The notes beneath the pieces were generated by a model, which did no database searches, was not told where the DNA came from, and saw only the letters and a program-made list of their open reading frames with translations. From assembly GCF_007559275.1 (NCBI RefSeq), contig NZ_VMHK01000001.1, forward strand, positions 496,001 to 560,000: a DNA stretch of 64,000 nucleotides, read 5' to 3'. This document shows, piece after piece, positions 29,267-37,298 of the stretch (within the stretch, counting starts at the first letter, position 1; the number at the start of each line of letters is the position of its first letter). A program made the translations under genes and the position numbers. The DNA comes from Bifidobacterium apousia (GTDB lineage Bacteria; Actinomycetota; Actinomycetes; Actinomycetales; Bifidobacteriaceae).

Positions 29267-29889
29267 AGGCGGCAGCGTATGCTCTGTGTGGCAGATGTAA
29301 AGCGAAGCGGTGGTAATTGGACATGCGACATTGATCCTGGTCCAGTTGGTTACTACGGTGGCTACCTCTGGTAGGTGATATTTTAACTATTCCCCACTCC
29401 GCAGCTCTTTCGACTTCTAGTTTGTATTATGCGGCGCTTATTGATTCCGTCCTAACCTTCAAATGATTTATTTATGCTTTATGTCTTAAGTTGATCAGAT
29501 TGTCATAATTGTGCATTCTTCAGTGGTGCAAAGAGCATCAGCGTCAGTTCCGACAGTTATTGATAAGAGAATGGAATGTTGCGATTTCTGATGCGACTAA
29601 CCGTTAAATTGATTATTGCAACCGGTTGCTGTATTCTTAAGGCGTCATGAGATGCAGACAACCACGAGGGAGTGTTGTTGCGTTCTCTGGCGTTATGGCT
29701 TTTACGGAGTTGCTATAGCAAGGCGGATTCCAAAGGAGGATGCCGGTTCAGTCCCCTTGACTCTGAAAGGTGTTTCTGCCGTGATTACGGCTTGATGATT
29801 GAAGGTCATGGCACCGAAAAGTGGCTAAGCCTATGCGAATGTCGTGCATGCATTGTGCGACTGACTAAGTGCAAGCAAAGGAGTTGTGC
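29267..29889. other. AT-rich intergenic region upstream of sugar permease genes
   Basis: This 623-nt gap is visibly AT-richer than the DNA before it and marks the start of the AT-rich sugar locus. Its only clear content is the promoter/operator at 29609-29637, so the transcript would have a 5' leader of about 250 nt. A 73-codon frame at 29672-29893 has no good ribosome site and overlaps the permease start; I do not call it. The leader could hold a regulatory element, but I see no known riboswitch. Confidence 0.6.
29609..29637 (+). promoter_or_regulatory. Promoter with LacI operator in its spacer
   Basis: TTGATT (29609-29614) and TATTCT (29632-29637) are separated by 17 nt. Within the spacer lies the perfect 12-bp palindrome GCAACCGGTTGC (29618-29629). 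A near-identical site lies at 32741-32752, beside the lacI gene of this locus, so both are probably bound by the LacI protein encoded at 31578-32660. Confidence 0.8.
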
Positions 29890-30744
29890 ATGAGACGACG
29901 GAAAGGGCCAATTCTAATGGTCTTCCCCGGAGTTGTTCTGTTGTTCTGTTTTATGACCGTTCCGGCTTTGATGGGTATGTTTTACAGTCTGACGGACTAC
30001 AGGGGCTACGGGGGATGGAAGTTCATTGGCTTATCGAATTATCAGAACCTTGTCAAAGACTCCAGCATTCTGCATAGTTACATTTTTACCCTGGGATTTG
30101 CTTTTCTTGCTGCCATATTGACCAACATGATCAGCCTCCTCTTGGCAGCGGCTTTAACGCAAAACATTAGGCTCAAAGGGTTTCTGCGAGGTGTTTTCTT
30201 CTTGCCCGCGGTCTTGGCAACCATTGTTATCGGGTACGTTTTTAACTTTATTTTTTCGCAGGCGATTACCTCCATAGGCAAAGGGCTTCATAACGATTTT
30301 CTTTCGCGAAGTTTGCTTGGAAATCCGCAATGGGCATGGGTTGCTATAGTCATCGTTGCAGTCTGGCAGGCTTGTGCGGTTACAACGGTCATCTATATGA
30401 CTGGGATCGAATCTATCTCATCAGACATATATGAAGCTGCCAAGGTGGATGGTGCCAATAGGCGGCAGGTGTTTTGGAGAATAACCCTGCCTCTGGTCAT
30501 GCCTTTCGTGGCAGTGAATATGGTTCTTCAGCTCAAGAACCAATTGCAGGTTTTCGATTTGGTGGTGGCTCTGACAAACGGCGGGCCGGGTACAGCGACT
30601 CAATCAATATCATTCCTGATTTATCGAAACGGGTTTCAGGGTGGTCAGTTTGCCTACCAGTCTGCGAACGCTGTCATGTACTTTGTTTTGATTCTTTTCA
30701 TCTCACTTGTACAGATGCGCTTGTTCAGGTCAAGGGAGAACTGA
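29890..30744 (+). CDS. Sugar ABC transporter permease (MalF-like)
   Basis: One of two CUT1-type permeases forming the channel of an oligosaccharide importer. It is started at ATG 29890, after AAAGGAG; this gives 284 aa. Six TM helices are predicted. The EAA loop, which docks the ATPase, reads EAAKVDGANRRQVFWRITLP. The block LTNGGPGTATQSISFLIYR is typical of MalF-like subunits. The next permease starts 1 nt after its stop. No ATPase gene is present in this locus, so a shared MsiK/MsmK-type ATPase elsewhere is expected. Confidence 0.92.
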   Translation: MRRRKGPILMVFPGVVLLFCFMTVPALMGMFYSLTDYRGYGGWKFIGLSNYQNLVKDSSILHSYIFTLGFAFLAAILTNMISLLLAAALTQNIRLKGFLRGVFFLPAVLATIVIGYVFNFIFSQAITSIGKGLHNDFLSRSLLGNPQWAWVAIVIVAVWQACAVTTVIYMTGIESISSDIYEAAKVDGANRRQVFWRITLPLVMPFVAVNMVLQLKNQLQVFDLVVALTNGGPGTATQSISFLIYRNGFQGGQFAYQSANAVMYFVLILFISLVQMRLFRSREN

Positions 30745-30745
30745 T

Positions 30746-31588
30746 ATGGATATCAAAAGCAATACCATCAGGAGACGAAGCAACTGGCTTCTCACGGTTT
30801 TTCTGCTTTTTTGCTCGCTCACTGTTCTGATTCCTATGTATATAACCTTGACGACAGCCGTGAAGGATAGGCAGCAGAGCGCCAACAGCTTGTGGGCTCT
30901 TCCAACAAGCTGGCATTGGGACAATTTCTCCAGAGCGATTGCTGAAACGGGTTTTTGGAGGGCGTTGTGCAATAGTCTTCTATTGACTGCGATCTCAGTA
31001 ATTTTGGCTGTGTTGACCAACTCGATGGTTGCCTATGCCATTGCGAGGAATATGAATCGCAAGGGTTATAAGTTTGTCTATTACTACATCGTCTCGGCCA
31101 TGTTCATTCCATTTTCAATACTCATGCTTCCACTTGTCAAGGAGATGAGCCTGCTTGGATTGGATAACTTATATGGGTTAATTCCGCTGTACGTTATATA
31201 CAACTTGCCGTTCAATACCATGTTCTATGTTGGCTATCTTGAAACCATACCGACCAGTCTTGATGAAGCAGCCATGCTTGATGGTGCTAATACCTGGCAG
31301 ACCTTTTGGCGTATTATTTTTCCGCTCATGGGACCGGCCAATGCCACTGTCGCCATTCTGCAAACGCTCTGGGTCTGGAATGATTTCATGATGCCATTAG
31401 TCATGATCTCGAAGCAGAATCAATTCACCATTCCCCTTACTCAGTATATGTTCCAGAGCACCTTTAATACTGATTACAATCTGTCTTTTTCCTCCTACAC
31501 CTTGGCGATGATTCCCATGCTAATTGTGTATCTGTTTGCGCAGAAGCAAATTATAGGAGGTGTTGCAGCTGGCTCCGTTAAGGAATGA
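30746..31588 (+). CDS. Sugar ABC transporter permease (MalG-like)
   Basis: The partner permease (280 aa) starts at ATG 30746, with AAGGGAG upstream. Predicted TM segments flank the EAA loop EAAMLDGANTWQTFWRIIFP, and WVWNDFMMPLV and the terminal GGVAAGSVKE are typical of MalG-type subunits. The last 11 nt overlap the 3' end of the convergent lacI gene (31578-31588). It resembles the permease at 58279-59181. Confidence 0.92.
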   Translation: MDIKSNTIRRRSNWLLTVFLLFCSLTVLIPMYITLTTAVKDRQQSANSLWALPTSWHWDNFSRAIAETGFWRALCNSLLLTAISVILAVLTNSMVAYAIARNMNRKGYKFVYYYIVSAMFIPFSILMLPLVKEMSLLGLDNLYGLIPLYVIYNLPFNTMFYVGYLETIPTSLDEAAMLDGANTWQTFWRIIFPLMGPANATVAILQTLWVWNDFMMPLVMISKQNQFTIPLTQYMFQSTFNTDYNLSFSSYTLAMIPMLIVYLFAQKQIIGGVAAGSVKE

Positions 31589-32660
31589 GAGGCTCGCTTT
31601 GACGAGGACGAGCGGTCGAAGTTCGTATTACCAGAGGCGATGGGAATTCTTCGAAGGGAGTATCAACTGTTCTGCCATTCAGCAACCTAAGGAGCTTCTC
31701 TCCTATACCGTTGGCCATGTCCTCGGGGTCCTGATGAGCAGTAGTCAAGTTGAAAGGTTCAGCATAGGTTGAATCGTCAAATCCAGTAATGGAGACGGTA
31801 TCCGGTATCGATAGGCCTTTCTGACATAATCGGCAGGCTAGTGGTATTGCGATTCCGTCTTGTTGGCAGCATATCGCAGTAGGCAGGTGAGGAAGCTGAA
31901 GTATCTGTGTAATAACACGTTCAGGCTCAAGAACATCGTCAACCACGTCATGTTCGTCCAAAGTCATGATACTGGTATGCACGGGGGCAATAGCATTTCG
32001 GCAGGCTTCTCTGAATCCTTGGAGCCTTTCCATAGCGCTGAAGCGAAGGGAGTTAGAAGGAGAAAACCCTATATATGCAATGTCTCTGTGGCCGAGAAAA
32101 ATCAAATGATCGACGATTTCCCTCATGGTTGCGCGGTCTTTAATGAAGGAGTCCAAAGTGAGGCCGGCCTTATTTTGCATGTTGATTCCAGCAATGGGAA
32201 CTCCGAGATTGCTCAGGCGGTCTATGCCCACTTGGCTGATATTGAAGGAGGGTACGACAACAGCATCTGCATTTTTCCTTGTAGGGAGGTCGCTGAAGAA
32301 CTGTTCCTGATCTGCTGCATTGCGTATCCGGTAAAAAGAAAGATCGTATCCGTTTCTATGCAATACCGAATCCAAACCAGCAATGATTTGCGAAAGAAAC
32401 CAGGTGGCTGGGCTGCCGGGTAGCAATACGGCAATTCGGTAGGATCTGCCCGACCGCAAGGCGCCCGAGGAGCGAGCAACGGAAAAGTCCAGATCTTTGG
32501 CAACTTGAAGTACTCGTTTCCGTGTATTGGCGGCAACGAGATCAGGCCGAGAGAATGATCTGGAGACGGTTGATATGGAAACCCCTGCGCGTTCAGCGAC
32601 GTTTTGTATCGTCGCGGGCTGTTGTCGTTTCAATGGTTTCCCCGGAAAATGTATGGTCAA
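31578..32660 (-). CDS. LacI-family transcriptional regulator of the GH31 sugar locus
   Basis: The 360-residue repressor has an HTH at about 16-37 (TIQNVAERAGVSISTVSRSF), a hinge helix near residues 58-70 and a periplasmic-binding-type effector domain with VSITGFDDSTYAEPF and TAHQDPEDMA. TTG 32660 has no ribosome site; a TTG nine codons later, 4 nt after GGGGAA, is an alternative. It most likely binds the GCAACCGGTTGC-type sites at 29618 and 32741. It lies between permeases and binding protein, in reverse orientation. It is clearly related to the regulator at 54739-55752. Confidence 0.92.
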   Translation of the reverse strand: MTIHFPGKPLKRQQPATIQNVAERAGVSISTVSRSFSRPDLVAANTRKRVLQVAKDLDFSVARSSGALRSGRSYRIAVLLPGSPATWFLSQIIAGLDSVLHRNGYDLSFYRIRNAADQEQFFSDLPTRKNADAVVVPSFNISQVGIDRLSNLGVPIAGINMQNKAGLTLDSFIKDRATMREIVDHLIFLGHRDIAYIGFSPSNSLRFSAMERLQGFREACRNAIAPVHTSIMTLDEHDVVDDVLEPERVITQILQLPHLPTAICCQQDGIAIPLACRLCQKGLSIPDTVSITGFDDSTYAEPFNLTTAHQDPEDMANGIGEKLLRLLNGRTVDTPFEEFPSPLVIRTSTARPRQSEPLIP

Positions 32661-32715
32661 TTAATTGTACATATACAGTGTAAGCCTCAACAATTATAGT
32701 TTTTAATCTTTAGGA

Positions 32716-32752
32716 AAAGTAGAAGGAGGATTGGATATATGCAACCGGTTGT
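32716..32752 (-). promoter_or_regulatory. LacI operator and likely lacI promoter between divergent genes
   Basis: GCAACCGGTTGT (32741-32752) repeats the operator at 29618-29629 with one change. On the minus strand TTGCAT (32739-32744) and TACTTT (32716-32721) are 17 nt apart and could be the lacI promoter, with the operator over its -35. This suggests autoregulation, and the same site may repress the divergent binding-protein gene, whose promoter I could not place. Confidence 0.7.
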
Positions 32753-32872
32753 ACTCAAATCAAATTGATGAACAAAGATAAAGGAGACGCGAATAGTATC
32801 GTGTTTTGCCTTAAAGGTTAAACAATTTAAGGAGTTGTTGGACTTTTTCATTACTCCAAAGGAGGAGATCAG

Positions 32873-34135
32873 ATGAAGAACTCTAGGATAGGTAAAATAT
32901 TGGCATTTGCCGCTGCCGCAACGATGCTGGTGACGACAGCTGCCGCATGCGGGGATGATGCAAAGGGAGAGAATTCCGCTAATGGCAAGGTTCAGATTCA
33001 GTTTTTCCAGAAGAAGCCTGAGTCTGTAAAAATTACTAATAAGCTAATCAAAGAATTCGAATCAAAAAACCCTAATATCAAAGTTGAGCAGCAGAATGCA
33101 TCTGATCCGCTAACGGTATTGAAATCTCGCATGGCTAAAAATGATGTGCCTGATGTAATAACTGCAGATGGTACATACTACAACGATCTAGTCAAGGCAA
33201 ACATACTTACTGAGCAAAAAGGTACTGAGGCATACAAGGCTGTTGCTAATAAAGGATATTACGATTACCTGCGTAAAATTGGGCAAACCGACAAGGATTA
33301 TGCTGTGCCTTGGTCCATTATTGGCGAAGGCGTGCTCTATAACGTAGATATTTTCAAGAAATATGATCTGAAGCCTCCTACGACTTGGGATGAATTCATC
33401 AACCTGGCGCAGAAGCTTAAGCAACAAAACGAACAGCCTTTCATATTCACGTGGAAGGATTCCGATCCAGCCAATAAGACAGCGATGGCGGTTGCTGCTC
33501 CAATGCAAGGTGACCATTTTTGGGATAATCTGCAATCAGGCAAGGAGACTTTTTCTAAGAACAAAGGGTGGAGAACGGCTGCCGAACGAATGCTGAAGCT
33601 GAGGGAATTCGCTCAAGGTGACCCGAATGGTACCGATTACAACGACGGGAATTCGCAGTTTGCCAATGGCAAGTCTGCAATGTACATAACGGGCATATGG
33701 GCCATACCTGCTATTAAGGAGGCCAATCCCAATATCAACCTTGGTTTCTTTGTTCTCCCCACCAGCGATAAACCCAATGAAACCAAGTTAATTTCCGGCA
33801 CTGATGCTCTCATCGGAGTTTCAACAGCTTCCAAACATCAAGATGCGGCTCAAAAGTTTGTTACATTCCTTCTGTCTAAGAAAGCCCAAGAGGAATACAC
33901 GACGGATCAGAATCTGCTTTCAGTTCGTTCGGATGTGCCTGCGGGGACCGATGTGCTTACGGCAATGAAAGCCGATTACATCGACAAGGGCAAAACCTGT
34001 ATATTCCCGGATGTCATGTTCACTGGCGCGAGCGATATGAAAGGCCTGAGCCAGATTTTCCTGACGAATGGGGACGTTGACGCCTACCTCAATGGTCTTG
34101 ACGCGGACTATCAGAAGAACGGTATCCGCAAGTAA
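32873..34135 (+). CDS. Extracellular sugar-binding lipoprotein
   Basis: A family 1 solute-binding protein of 420 aa that presents the sugar to the two permeases. The signal peptide ends at lipobox Cys26 (TTAAAC), followed by an acidic/Asn-rich tether. The block IQFFQKKPESVKITN opens the first lobe and NPNIKVEQQNASDP follows. AAAGGAGGAG precedes ATG 32873. It is paralogous to the binding protein at 56088-57362, which shares the FFQxKPExV and PNIKVxQ blocks. Confidence 0.93.
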   Translation: MKNSRIGKILAFAAAATMLVTTAAACGDDAKGENSANGKVQIQFFQKKPESVKITNKLIKEFESKNPNIKVEQQNASDPLTVLKSRMAKNDVPDVITADGTYYNDLVKANILTEQKGTEAYKAVANKGYYDYLRKIGQTDKDYAVPWSIIGEGVLYNVDIFKKYDLKPPTTWDEFINLAQKLKQQNEQPFIFTWKDSDPANKTAMAVAAPMQGDHFWDNLQSGKETFSKNKGWRTAAERMLKLREFAQGDPNGTDYNDGNSQFANGKSAMYITGIWAIPAIKEANPNINLGFFVLPTSDKPNETKLISGTDALIGVSTASKHQDAAQKFVTFLLSKKAQEEYTTDQNLLSVRSDVPAGTDVLTAMKADYIDKGKTCIFPDVMFTGASDMKGLSQIFLTNGDVDAYLNGLDADYQKNGIRK

Positions 34136-34151
34136 GAAAACGACAGTCAAT

Positions 34152-34181
34152 GGACGGCTCCTGCTGCTTTTGGGGCCGCCC
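34152..34181 (+). terminator. Intercistronic hairpin between binding protein and GH31 genes
   Basis: GGACGGCTCC (34152-34161) can pair with GGGGCCGCCC (34172-34181) with one mismatch and one G-T pair. No T-run follows. Such hairpins after binding-protein genes often stabilise the upstream message and lower downstream expression. Confidence 0.5.
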
Positions 34182-34212
34182 TTGGCATATCAACTTCTAG
34201 AAAGATAAACTG

Positions 34213-36279
34213 ATGAAATTTCTTAACGGTGCCTGGCTTGTCAAACAAGGATATGAGGTCAATTATGTTTCCAGCGTGTACAGCGCAGATATCGAATCGG
34301 ATAAGCTGACTCTATATTGCCCGCTTAATCAACCGATCCATTCCTTGGGCGATACCCTGAACAAGGGGGTTTTGACCATTGAGGTCACCAGTCCCCATGC
34401 AGATGTGATAACTACAAGACTGATTAACTATAAGAGAGATCGTAGCCATCAACCAAGTTTTGAACTGAATCCATCGAATACGGCAGTGACGATTGAAGAA
34501 ACTGCAGATGATTGGCGGTTCACATCAGGTAAGCTGACTCTTGTTGTAGCTAAGGGAGACAGTCTCGATTTTCAATATATTCGTGAAGGAAAGCTGGTCA
34601 CCAGGGCAAGTCTCAATAGCAAGGCGGTGGTGATCGATCCGTCGGGGCAGACGTTCATTGTGGATCAGCTTGATCTTGCCGTAGGAGAGAAGATATACGG
34701 TCTTGGAGAACGCTTTACCCACTTTGTCAGAAATGGCCAAAGTGTTGATTGCTGGAATCTTGACGGAGGTTCGCAAAGCGAGCAGGCTTATAAAAACATT
34801 CCTTTCTATCTGAGCAATAAGGGATATGGTCTTTTTGTTGATACCACAGGTCTGGTCAGTTTTGAAATAGGTACTCAGAATGTGTCTCGTGTTGAATTTG
34901 CCGTTCCTGAACAGGAAATGACCTATTCGGTGATATCCGGGAACAATCTTAAGGGTGTGATCGATAACTATACTGACTTAACAGGCAAACCGCCCAAGGT
35001 GCCCGATTGGAGTCTTGGATTATGGCTTTCCACATCGATGAGTCCTTATTTCGATCAGGAATCGATTCTGGAAATGGTCGACGATATGGCAGCACATGAT
35101 GTCCCTCTTAGTGTTGTGCATATAGATAGTCATTGGATGAAGGAACTGGAATGGTGCAGTTTCCAGTGGGACGAGAAGAAATTCCCCCAACCAGAGAAGC
35201 TGCTTTCCGAGCTACACCAGAGAGGTATAAAAGCTTGCGTATGGATCAACCCTTATATCGCGCAAAAATCCCCTATATTCAAAGAGGGTGCAAGGAACGG
35301 TTACTTCATCAAGAATACCGATGGGACCATCTGGCAGTGGGACATGTGGCAGCCAGGTATGGCAATCGTCGATTTCACTAATCCAGCGGCGACGAAGTGG
35401 TATCAATCCAAGTTACGGCATCTTCTGGAACAGGGGGTCGATTGTTTTAAGACCGACTTTGGCGAACGCATACCTACTGAGCATGTGGAATATTTCAATC
35501 ACGCTGATCCGGCACTGATGCACAACTATTACACTCTTCTGTACAACAAAGCAGTGTATGAAGTTACTGCAGCGGTTCATGGAGAGGAGAACGCCGTCGT
35601 TTTCGCTCGTTCAGCCACTGTCGGCAGTCAAAAGTATCCAGTTCACTGGGGTGGGGATCCTACCGCCACCTATGAGGCTATGGCTGATTCGCTCCGTGCG
35701 GGCTTGTCCCTGGGCATGGCAGGATTTGGATATTGGAGTCATGATATTGCAGGTTTTGAGGACCGTCCTGTTAGGCCCACACCCGATTTGTATAAGCGGT
35801 GGACACAGTTCGGGCTCCTCTCGTCGCATTCCAGGTATCACGGATCCAATGAGTTGAAAGTTCCTTGGAGATATGGCGATGAAGCTGTACAGGTGACCAG
35901 TGAATTCGCCAAGCTCAAGAAGCGTCTGGCGCCTTACCTCTCACGCATGTCGCAAGAAGCTCATGAAACTGGAGTGCCTGTCATGCGAGCAATGATCCTG
36001 GAATTCCCCAATGATCCAACTTGCGAAGATATAGATACTCAGTACATGCTTGGTGATGATCTGCTGGTGGCTCCGATATTTGCGGATGATGGATTCGCAA
36101 GATTCTATGTTCCAGATGAGGAAGGAAACCATACGGGAGATGTCTGGAAGAACCTCCTTACAGGCGAGGAATACAAGCCCGGCCGTTGGTATGAGCAGAA
36201 ATATGATTATCATACTTTGCCGCTCCTAGTCCGTCCGGGTGCTGATCCACTGCATGTGTCCAGAGGTTCTGCAAGCTGA
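34213..36279 (+). CDS. GH31 alpha-xylosidase-like glycoside hydrolase
   Basis: The 688-residue cytoplasmic enzyme begins MKFLNGAWLVKQGYEVNYVS, matching the paralogue at 1165-3585 (MKFTNGYWL). KTDFGERIP has the predicted nucleophile D415 and HWGGD the acid/base D482. WINPYIAQKSP and SHSRYHGSNELKVPW are shared family blocks. It ends about 120 residues sooner than the paralogue, so the last beta domain is largely missing. It follows the binding protein by 77 nt and probably hydrolyses the oligosaccharide taken up by this locus; an alpha-xylosidic substrate is inferred from the family. Confidence 0.9.
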   Translation: MKFLNGAWLVKQGYEVNYVSSVYSADIESDKLTLYCPLNQPIHSLGDTLNKGVLTIEVTSPHADVITTRLINYKRDRSHQPSFELNPSNTAVTIEETADDWRFTSGKLTLVVAKGDSLDFQYIREGKLVTRASLNSKAVVIDPSGQTFIVDQLDLAVGEKIYGLGERFTHFVRNGQSVDCWNLDGGSQSEQAYKNIPFYLSNKGYGLFVDTTGLVSFEIGTQNVSRVEFAVPEQEMTYSVISGNNLKGVIDNYTDLTGKPPKVPDWSLGLWLSTSMSPYFDQESILEMVDDMAAHDVPLSVVHIDSHWMKELEWCSFQWDEKKFPQPEKLLSELHQRGIKACVWINPYIAQKSPIFKEGARNGYFIKNTDGTIWQWDMWQPGMAIVDFTNPAATKWYQSKLRHLLEQGVDCFKTDFGERIPTEHVEYFNHADPALMHNYYTLLYNKAVYEVTAAVHGEENAVVFARSATVGSQKYPVHWGGDPTATYEAMADSLRAGLSLGMAGFGYWSHDIAGFEDRPVRPTPDLYKRWTQFGLLSSHSRYHGSNELKVPWRYGDEAVQVTSEFAKLKKRLAPYLSRMSQEAHETGVPVMRAMILEFPNDPTCEDIDTQYMLGDDLLVAPIFADDGFARFYVPDEEGNHTGDVWKNLLTGEEYKPGRWYEQKYDYHTLPLLVRPGADPLHVSRGSAS

Positions 36280-36380
36280 GTTTTCACTGGTTTCTCAGTT
36301 CTTTTGTCACATTTATATGGCAAAAGGCTGTTATGTGGTCAGTGGATACGGGAGACTACAGGATAACGACTATTCAAGAC

Positions 36381-36410
36381 GCGCGGGTTCTGTTTATTCG
36401 GAACCCGTGC
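36381..36410. terminator. Hairpin at the end of the sugar locus
   Basis: GCGCGGGTTC (36381-36390) pairs with GAACCCGTGC (36401-36410), a 10-bp stem with one G-T pair. No long T-run follows. It lies between the convergent GH31 and response-regulator genes. Confidence 0.6.
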
Positions 36411-36484
36411 GTTCCTGCGAACAGGGTGATAAACGGGACTTCACCTTGCTGAATTTAGACAGGCCCAGACTGATATCTGGCTGT

Positions 36485-37186
36485 TCAGACGATGCGGCGG
36501 TCAGCGGCCCAGCGGGTCAGTTCGGTTCGGTTGGATAGCTGGAGCTTGCGCAGGACGTTGGAGACGTGGGTCTCAACCGTCTTGATGGAGATGAACAACT
36601 CAGAGGCTACCTCGCGGTAGGTGTAGCCGCGGGCGATCAGGCGCATGACCTCCTGCTCGCGTGCGGAGAGCCGATCCAGTTCGTCGTCTTCCGCCAGACC
36701 GGCATCTGCTGCCTCGTCCTCCTGGAAGGCGGAGAGCACGAATCCTGCCAGCTTGGGGGAGAAGACTGCGTACCCCTCGTGAACCTGGCGGATTGAGGAG
36801 ACCAGGTCCTTGGCGGAGATGGTCTTGGTCACGTAACCACGGGCTCCAGCGCGGATGACCGAGCCCACGTCCCTGGGCGAGTCGGATACGGAAAGGGCCA
36901 GAAAGACCGACTTGGGGGAGAGGGGATGAGAGCGGCTCAGGATTTCGGCGCCCCCGCCGCCCTGACCACCGGGAACGTGCACATCCAGCAGAACCACATC
37001 GGGCCGGGTCTGCCTGACCATGAGGATGGAGGATTCCACGTCTGCCGCTTGGCCCACGACGTGAAAATGCGGCTGCAGGGTGGTTATGACGCCGGTACGG
37101 AACATCTCATGGTCGTCGACGACGGCCACACGGATGCTTGCGGGCCCTCCCTCGGCTTGATGGGGCTCTGCTGCAGTCGTGGTCAT
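36485..37186 (-). CDS. LuxR-family response regulator
   Basis: This 233-aa NarL-type regulator has a receiver domain with the acidic pair DD near 24-25, the phospho-acceptor D68 (VVLLDVHVPGG) and conserved Thr and Lys (GYVTKTISAKDL). The C-terminal LuxR HTH has LSAREQEVMRLIARGYTYRE and SIKTVETHVSNVLRKL. It is encoded 112 nt downstream of the PspC-type sensor kinase and should be its partner. Known LiaR/PspC systems respond to cell-envelope stress. Confidence 0.93.
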   Translation of the reverse strand: MTTTAAEPHQAEGGPASIRVAVVDDHEMFRTGVITTLQPHFHVVGQAADVESSILMVRQTRPDVVLLDVHVPGGQGGGGAEILSRSHPLSPKSVFLALSVSDSPRDVGSVIRAGARGYVTKTISAKDLVSSIRQVHEGYAVFSPKLAGFVLSAFQEDEAADAGLAEDDELDRLSAREQEVMRLIARGYTYREVASELFISIKTVETHVSNVLRKLQLSNRTELTRWAADRRIV

Positions 37187-37298
37187 GGGCGTGGTTCAGC
37201 CCGCCTTTCCCGACGCGGGGTCCTCAAGTGTGGGTGGGATCGGACCGGCATGCGTCTGTGAATGAATGGTTCACCATGCATCCTATCATTGCTGGGCC

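Noticed and set aside
29672-29893. Possible 73-codon leader peptide before the permease
   Set aside because: It overlaps the permease start, has no ribosome site, and shows Cys-rich residues with no known leader or attenuator pattern.
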